DNA of 64,000 nucleotides from Nocardia altamirensis NBRC 108246. GTDB lineage: Bacteria; Actinomycetota; Actinomycetes; Mycobacteriales; Mycobacteriaceae. The notes beneath the pieces are model-generated. The model did not search any database. It was not told where the DNA came from and was given only the letters and a program-made list of their open reading frames with translations. The DNA lies in the NCBI RefSeq assembly GCF_001612685.1, contig NZ_BDAY01000049.1:35523-99522 (forward strand). Direction: 5' to 3'. Shown here in pieces: positions 60,613-64,000 of this stretch. Numbering within the stretch: the first letter of the stretch is position 1; each line of letters opens with the position of its first letter. A program made the position numbers and the translations under genes.

Positions 60613-63357
60613 GTGAGTTCACCGACGACCGCCCAGGTTCCCGCCACCGCGTCCGGCTCCAGTGCTTCCGCACCGGGAGAGCGGCCGACTCTGATGCTGC
60701 TGGACGGGCATTCGATCGCCTATCGCGCGTTCTTCGCGCTACCGGCGGAGAACTTCAAGACGGTCACCGGGCAGACCACCAACGCGGTGTACGGCTTCAC
60801 CGCGATGCTGATCAACCTGCTGCGCGACGAGAAGCCGACGCACATCGCGACGGCGTTCGACGTGTCGCGAAAGACCTTCCGCACCGAGGCGTACCCGGAG
60901 TACAAGGCGAACCGGTCGCAGACGCCGGACGAGTTCCGCGGGCAGGTCGAGCTCACCAAGGACGTGCTCGGCGCGATGGGCATCCCGGTGATGGCGATCG
61001 ACGGCTTCGAGGCCGACGACCTCATCGCCACGCTCACCACCCAGGCGGTGGCCGAAGGGTTCCGCGTCCTGATCGTCTCCGGCGACCGCGACGCGATCCA
61101 GTTGGTCAACGACAACGTGACGCTGCTGTACCCGCGCAAGGGCGTCTCCGATCTCACCCGGTTCACCCCCGAAGAGGTGTTCGCGAAGTACCAGCTCACG
61201 CCGGCCCAGTACCCGGATTACGCGGCGCTGCGCGGCGACCCGAGCGACAACCTGCCCGGCATCCCCGGCGTCGGGGAGAAGACCGCGGCCAAGTGGATCC
61301 GCGAATACGGCGACCTGAACACCCTCGTCGACAAGGTGGACGAGGTGAAGGGCAAGGTCGGCGACGCGCTGCGCGCCAACCTGAGCAGCGTGGTGCTCAA
61401 CCGTCAGCTCACCGAGATGGTGCGCGATGTGCCGCTGCCCTACACGCCGGATCAACTGGCGCAGGCGCCGTGGGATCGCAACAAGATTCATCAGCTCTTC
61501 GACGACCTCGAGTTCCGCGTGCTGCGCGACCGGCTGTTCGAGACCCTGGCCCCGAAGGAACCGGAGGCCGAGGCAGGCTTCGAGATCAGCGGCGGCGCGC
61601 TGGAAGTCGGCGCGGTGGCGGGCTGGCTCGCTGAGCACACCAAAGCCGGTGTCCGGCAGGGTGTCTCGATCGTCGGCGCGGGCACCCCTGGTAGTGGTGA
61701 CGTGCGCGCGCTCGCCATCGCGGCAGGCGACGGCGAGAGCGGCTACATCGACGTCGCCGTGCTGACGCCGGAAGACGAAGCGGCACTCGGTGCTTGGCTG
61801 GCCGACCCGGCGCTGCCGAAGGCGCTGCACGAGGCGAAGTCGGCCATGCACGCGTTGCGCGGGCGTGGCTGGACCCTCGGCGGGCTCACCAGCGACACCG
61901 CGCTGGCCGCCTATCTGGTCCGGCCTGGGCAGCGCAGCTTCAACCTCGACGACCTTTCGCTGCGCTACCTGCACCGGGAACTGCGCGCCGAAACCGACGA
62001 GACGCCGCAGCTGTCCCTGCTCGACGACGAGGACACCGTCGACGCGGAAGTGGCTCAGACCGAAATGTTGCGCGCCAGGGCCGTTCTCGACCTTGCCGAG
62101 GCGCTCGACACCGAACTCGAGCAGATCGAATCCGTCCCGCTGCTCGAGGACATGGAGCTGCCGCTGCTCGGCGTGCTCGCCACGTTGGAGGACGCGGGCA
62201 TCGCGGTCGACACCGACCAGTTGGAGACGCTGCAGCGCCAGTTCGCCGACAAGGTGGCCGACGCCGCCAACGCGGCCTACGAGGTGATCGGCAAGCAGAT
62301 CAACCTCGGCTCGCCGAAGCAGCTGCAGGTGGTGCTGTTCGACGAGCTCGACATGCCGAAGACCAAGCGCACCAAGACCGGTTACACCACCGACGCCGAC
62401 GCGCTGGAGTCGCTGTTCGAGAAGACCGAGCACCCGTTCCTGCAGCACCTGCTCGAGCATCGTGACGCGACCCGGTTGAAGGTGACCGTCGACGGCCTGC
62501 TCAAGTGTGTCGCCGACGACGGCCGCATCCACACCACGTTCAACCAGACCATCGCCGCCACCGGCAGGCTCTCCTCCACCGAGCCGAACCTGCAGAACAT
62601 CCCGATCCGCACCGACACCGGCAGGCAGATCCGCGACACCTTCGTCGTCGGCGCGGGCTACCAGTCGCTGATGACCGCCGACTACAGCCAGATCGAGATG
62701 CGCATCATGGCGCACCTTTCCGCCGACGAAGGCCTGATCGAGGCGTTCAACTCCGGTGAAGATCTGCACACCTTCGTCGCATCCAAGGCATTCGACATCC
62801 CGATCGCCGAGGTGACCCCCGAACTGCGCCGCCGCATCAAGGCGATGTCCTACGGCCTGGCCTACGGTCTCAGCTCCTACGGCCTCGCGGCCCAGCTGAA
62901 GATCAGCACCACCGAAGCCAAAGAGCAGATGGACGTCTACTTCGACCGTTTCGGCGGCATCCGCGACTACCTGTACGAGGTAGTCGAGCAGGCCCGCAAG
63001 GTTGGCTACACCTCAACCCTGTTCGGCCGCCGCCGCTACCTGCCCGACCTGGACTCCAGCAACCGCCAGCGCCGCGAGGCCGCCGAACGTATGGCGCTCA
63101 ACGCCCCCATCCAAGGCACCGCCGCCGACATCATCAAGGTGGCAATGATCAACGTGCACAAGGCAATTCAGGAAGCAGGGTTGCGATCCCGCATGCTTTT
63201 GCAAATCCACGACGAACTGCTTTTCGAGGTAGCCGAAGGTGAGAAGGAAGCACTCGAGGCCTTGGCGAAGGAACAGATGGCCGCCGCCATCCACCTCTCG
63301 GTTCCCCTCGATGTTTCGGTGGGTACCGGCCGCAGTTGGGACTCCGCCGCGCACTGA
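60613..63357 (+). CDS. polA: DNA polymerase I
   Basis: 914 residues. 5'-nuclease domain (~20-310: MLLDGHSIAYRAFFALPA, VSGDRDAIQLVND, IPGVGEKTAAKW), a middle domain lacking the proofreading-exonuclease carboxylates, and the polymerase domain with motif A ADYSQIEMRI, motif B RRRIKAMSYGLAYG and motif C LQIHDELLFEV. Functions in Okazaki-fragment processing and repair. The inactive exonuclease is normal for mycobacteria and relatives. GTG 60613 with TAGACT 7 bases upstream: leaderless. Confidence 0.97.
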   Translation: MSSPTTAQVPATASGSSASAPGERPTLMLLDGHSIAYRAFFALPAENFKTVTGQTTNAVYGFTAMLINLLRDEKPTHIATAFDVSRKTFRTEAYPEYKANRSQTPDEFRGQVELTKDVLGAMGIPVMAIDGFEADDLIATLTTQAVAEGFRVLIVSGDRDAIQLVNDNVTLLYPRKGVSDLTRFTPEEVFAKYQLTPAQYPDYAALRGDPSDNLPGIPGVGEKTAAKWIREYGDLNTLVDKVDEVKGKVGDALRANLSSVVLNRQLTEMVRDVPLPYTPDQLAQAPWDRNKIHQLFDDLEFRVLRDRLFETLAPKEPEAEAGFEISGGALEVGAVAGWLAEHTKAGVRQGVSIVGAGTPGSGDVRALAIAAGDGESGYIDVAVLTPEDEAALGAWLADPALPKALHEAKSAMHALRGRGWTLGGLTSDTALAAYLVRPGQRSFNLDDLSLRYLHRELRAETDETPQLSLLDDEDTVDAEVAQTEMLRARAVLDLAEALDTELEQIESVPLLEDMELPLLGVLATLEDAGIAVDTDQLETLQRQFADKVADAANAAYEVIGKQINLGSPKQLQVVLFDELDMPKTKRTKTGYTTDADALESLFEKTEHPFLQHLLEHRDATRLKVTVDGLLKCVADDGRIHTTFNQTIAATGRLSSTEPNLQNIPIRTDTGRQIRDTFVVGAGYQSLMTADYSQIEMRIMAHLSADEGLIEAFNSGEDLHTFVASKAFDIPIAEVTPELRRRIKAMSYGLAYGLSSYGLAAQLKISTTEAKEQMDVYFDRFGGIRDYLYEVVEQARKVGYTSTLFGRRRYLPDLDSSNRQRREAAERMALNAPIQGTAADIIKVAMINVHKAIQEAGLRSRMLLQIHDELLFEVAEGEKEALEALAKEQMAAAIHLSVPLDVSVGTGRSWDSAAH

Positions 63358-63505
63358 GGGTACGTCCGGTTGGGGAGTGACGGTCGGTCGAAAGTGGTAT
63401 GGCTGAGGCAACTCTCGGGGCGAGAGGTTGCTCGAGGGCGGAAGCTTTGCGTTCGGCGGAAGCTGTGTATTCAGCGGGGTGCCGAAGGCGGTACCGGTCT
63501 GCATT

Positions 63506-63652
63506 GGCGTGAGAGAAGTGGTTGCTTGGCTTCGTTGGCGTGAGTGAAGTGGTTGCTTGGCTTCGTTGGCGTGAGTGAAGTGGTTGCTTGGCTTCGTTGG
63601 CGTGAGAGAAATGGTTGCTGGACTCCGTTGGCGTGAGAGAAATGGTTGCGAC
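63506..63652. repeat. 31-bp minisatellite, four full units plus a partial fifth
   Basis: Units start at 63506, 63537, 63568, 63599 and 63630, each GGCGTGAGAGAA-type followed by TGGTTGCTTGGCTTCGTT. Units 2 and 3 are identical; 1 and 4 differ at a few sites. No spacers, so not CRISPR. Confidence 0.9.
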
Positions 63653-63688
63653 GCCTGTCGCGACACGCACCATTTCTCTCACGCCAAC
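63627..63688. repeat. Inverted repeat closing the minisatellite
   Basis: The last partial unit (63627-63646, GTTGGCGTGAGAGAAATGGT) is repeated as an exact reverse complement at 63669-63688 around a 22-base loop, forming a strong hairpin at the end of the array. Confidence 0.9.
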
Positions 63689-64000
63689 TTTCCAAGATCA
63701 CTTCCCGGAAGATCTTTGAACCGGACCACAGCCAAGTAACCCGGCTGGGACGAGAGAATCCGTGATCGACTGCGGAGGTCAGCCGGGGTACGGCAGGCGA
63801 AGCAACCACGCTAATCCGGTGCACACACCGAGATCACCCAACGTCACGGCTCAGATGCTTATCTTCGGATGCTCGGCCTCGTCGTAGAACTCGAGCAAGG
63901 TCGTGACTTAGCGACCACCGGTGCACTAGAACATCGATCAGAAGTAAACGCCAAGCTCGGCCGGTAGTGCCTCTATTGGGATTCGGCACGCGTTCCGGAG
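63689..64000. other. No convincing gene
   Basis: The last 312 bases show no complete ORF of note. On the minus strand a short protein-like string (TTLLEFYDEAEHPKIS, ending at a TGA near 63849) is preceded by in-frame stops and may be a decayed gene end. Confidence 0.4.

Noticed and set aside
60739..62769. 676-codon open frame antisense to polA
   Set aside because: polA is unmistakable on the plus strand; the antisense product has the composition of a shadow frame.
63506..63652. CRISPR array
   Set aside because: Units are contiguous with no unique spacers, and no cas genes are present.
63849..63960. C-terminal end of a gene on the minus strand at the right edge
   Set aside because: Only about 16 protein-like codons are present and stops interrupt the frame just upstream; at most a decayed fragment.

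Overview
The window is high-GC DNA with many GTG starts, 4-bp ATGA/GTGA gene overlaps and several apparently leaderless genes. The core gene order follows the Mycobacterium tuberculosis stretch nrtR-nadABC ... hisDCBH-hisA-impA-hisF-hisI ... bcpB-trpE-(membrane gene)-trpC-trpB-trpA-lgt ... pyk-tesB ... pdtaR ... polA (Rv1593c to Rv1629, recalled from memory). This points to a mycolic-acid actinobacterium. Size, accessory content and style suggest Nocardia or a close relative; genus is an inference.

Layout. 1-2.1 kb: a membrane protein (probably cut by the window edge), a small basic protein and the NAD regulator NrtR. 2.2-6.1 kb: nadA, nadB, nadC, the de novo NAD route, with an NrtR-type palindrome in the divergent promoter. 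6.1-23.1 kb: a 17-kb accessory block between nadC and hisD. Its centre (7.5-15.2 kb) is an operon of a C7-sugar-phosphate cyclase of the 2-epi-5-epi-valiolone synthase type, a TreT-like GT4 glycosyltransferase, two cupin proteins, a VOC/glyoxalase-fold protein, an F420-type LLM oxidoreductase, an SDR and an MFS exporter. This looks like an uncharacterised cyclitol natural-product cluster. The rest of the block holds a TerB-like protein, an ArsR/MFS pair, a secreted hydrolase, arylamine N-acetyltransferase, a lipoprotein PBP and a transmembrane Ser/Thr kinase. 23.1-33.1 kb: histidine genes, interrupted by four unrelated genes between hisH and hisA and by an LLM oxidoreductase between hisF and hisI. 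33-35.2 kb: MarR regulator, membrane protein, peroxiredoxin, small protein. 35.4-40.8 kb: trp genes (no trpF; the HisA homologue is expected to be the bifunctional PriA).

40.8-42.4 kb is a gene graveyard between trpA and lgt: an orphan colicin-type immunity gene, a frameshifted copy of the 3' end of trpA, a 28-bp-arm perfect hairpin, a BamHI-site-containing palindromic repeat and an ABC-transporter remnant. 42.4-51.5 kb: lgt, a TM2 protein (with a stray second copy of its last 17 codons), an amino-acid ABC binding protein and permease without ATPase, pyk, tesB, a low-molecular-weight phosphatase and hypothetical genes. 51.5-52.1 kb: short tandem repeats next to tRNA-Leu(CAA). 52.3-63.4 kb: the ANTAR regulator PdtaR, a complete branched-chain amino-acid/urea-type ABC transporter (livKHMGF order) with a strong hairpin after the binding protein, a DUF885 metallopeptidase and DNA polymerase I. 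The last 640 bases hold a 31-bp minisatellite ending in an inverted copy and no convincing gene.

The two most interesting signals are (1) the cyclitol cluster, whose enzyme set (cyclase plus VOC protein, no kinase and no aminotransferase) resembles the cetoniacytone entry route rather than the validamycin/acarbose route, joined to a trehalose-synthase-like glycosyltransferase; and (2) a repeated pattern of partial duplications of gene ends (nadB 5' end, trpA 3' end, TM2-gene 3' end).
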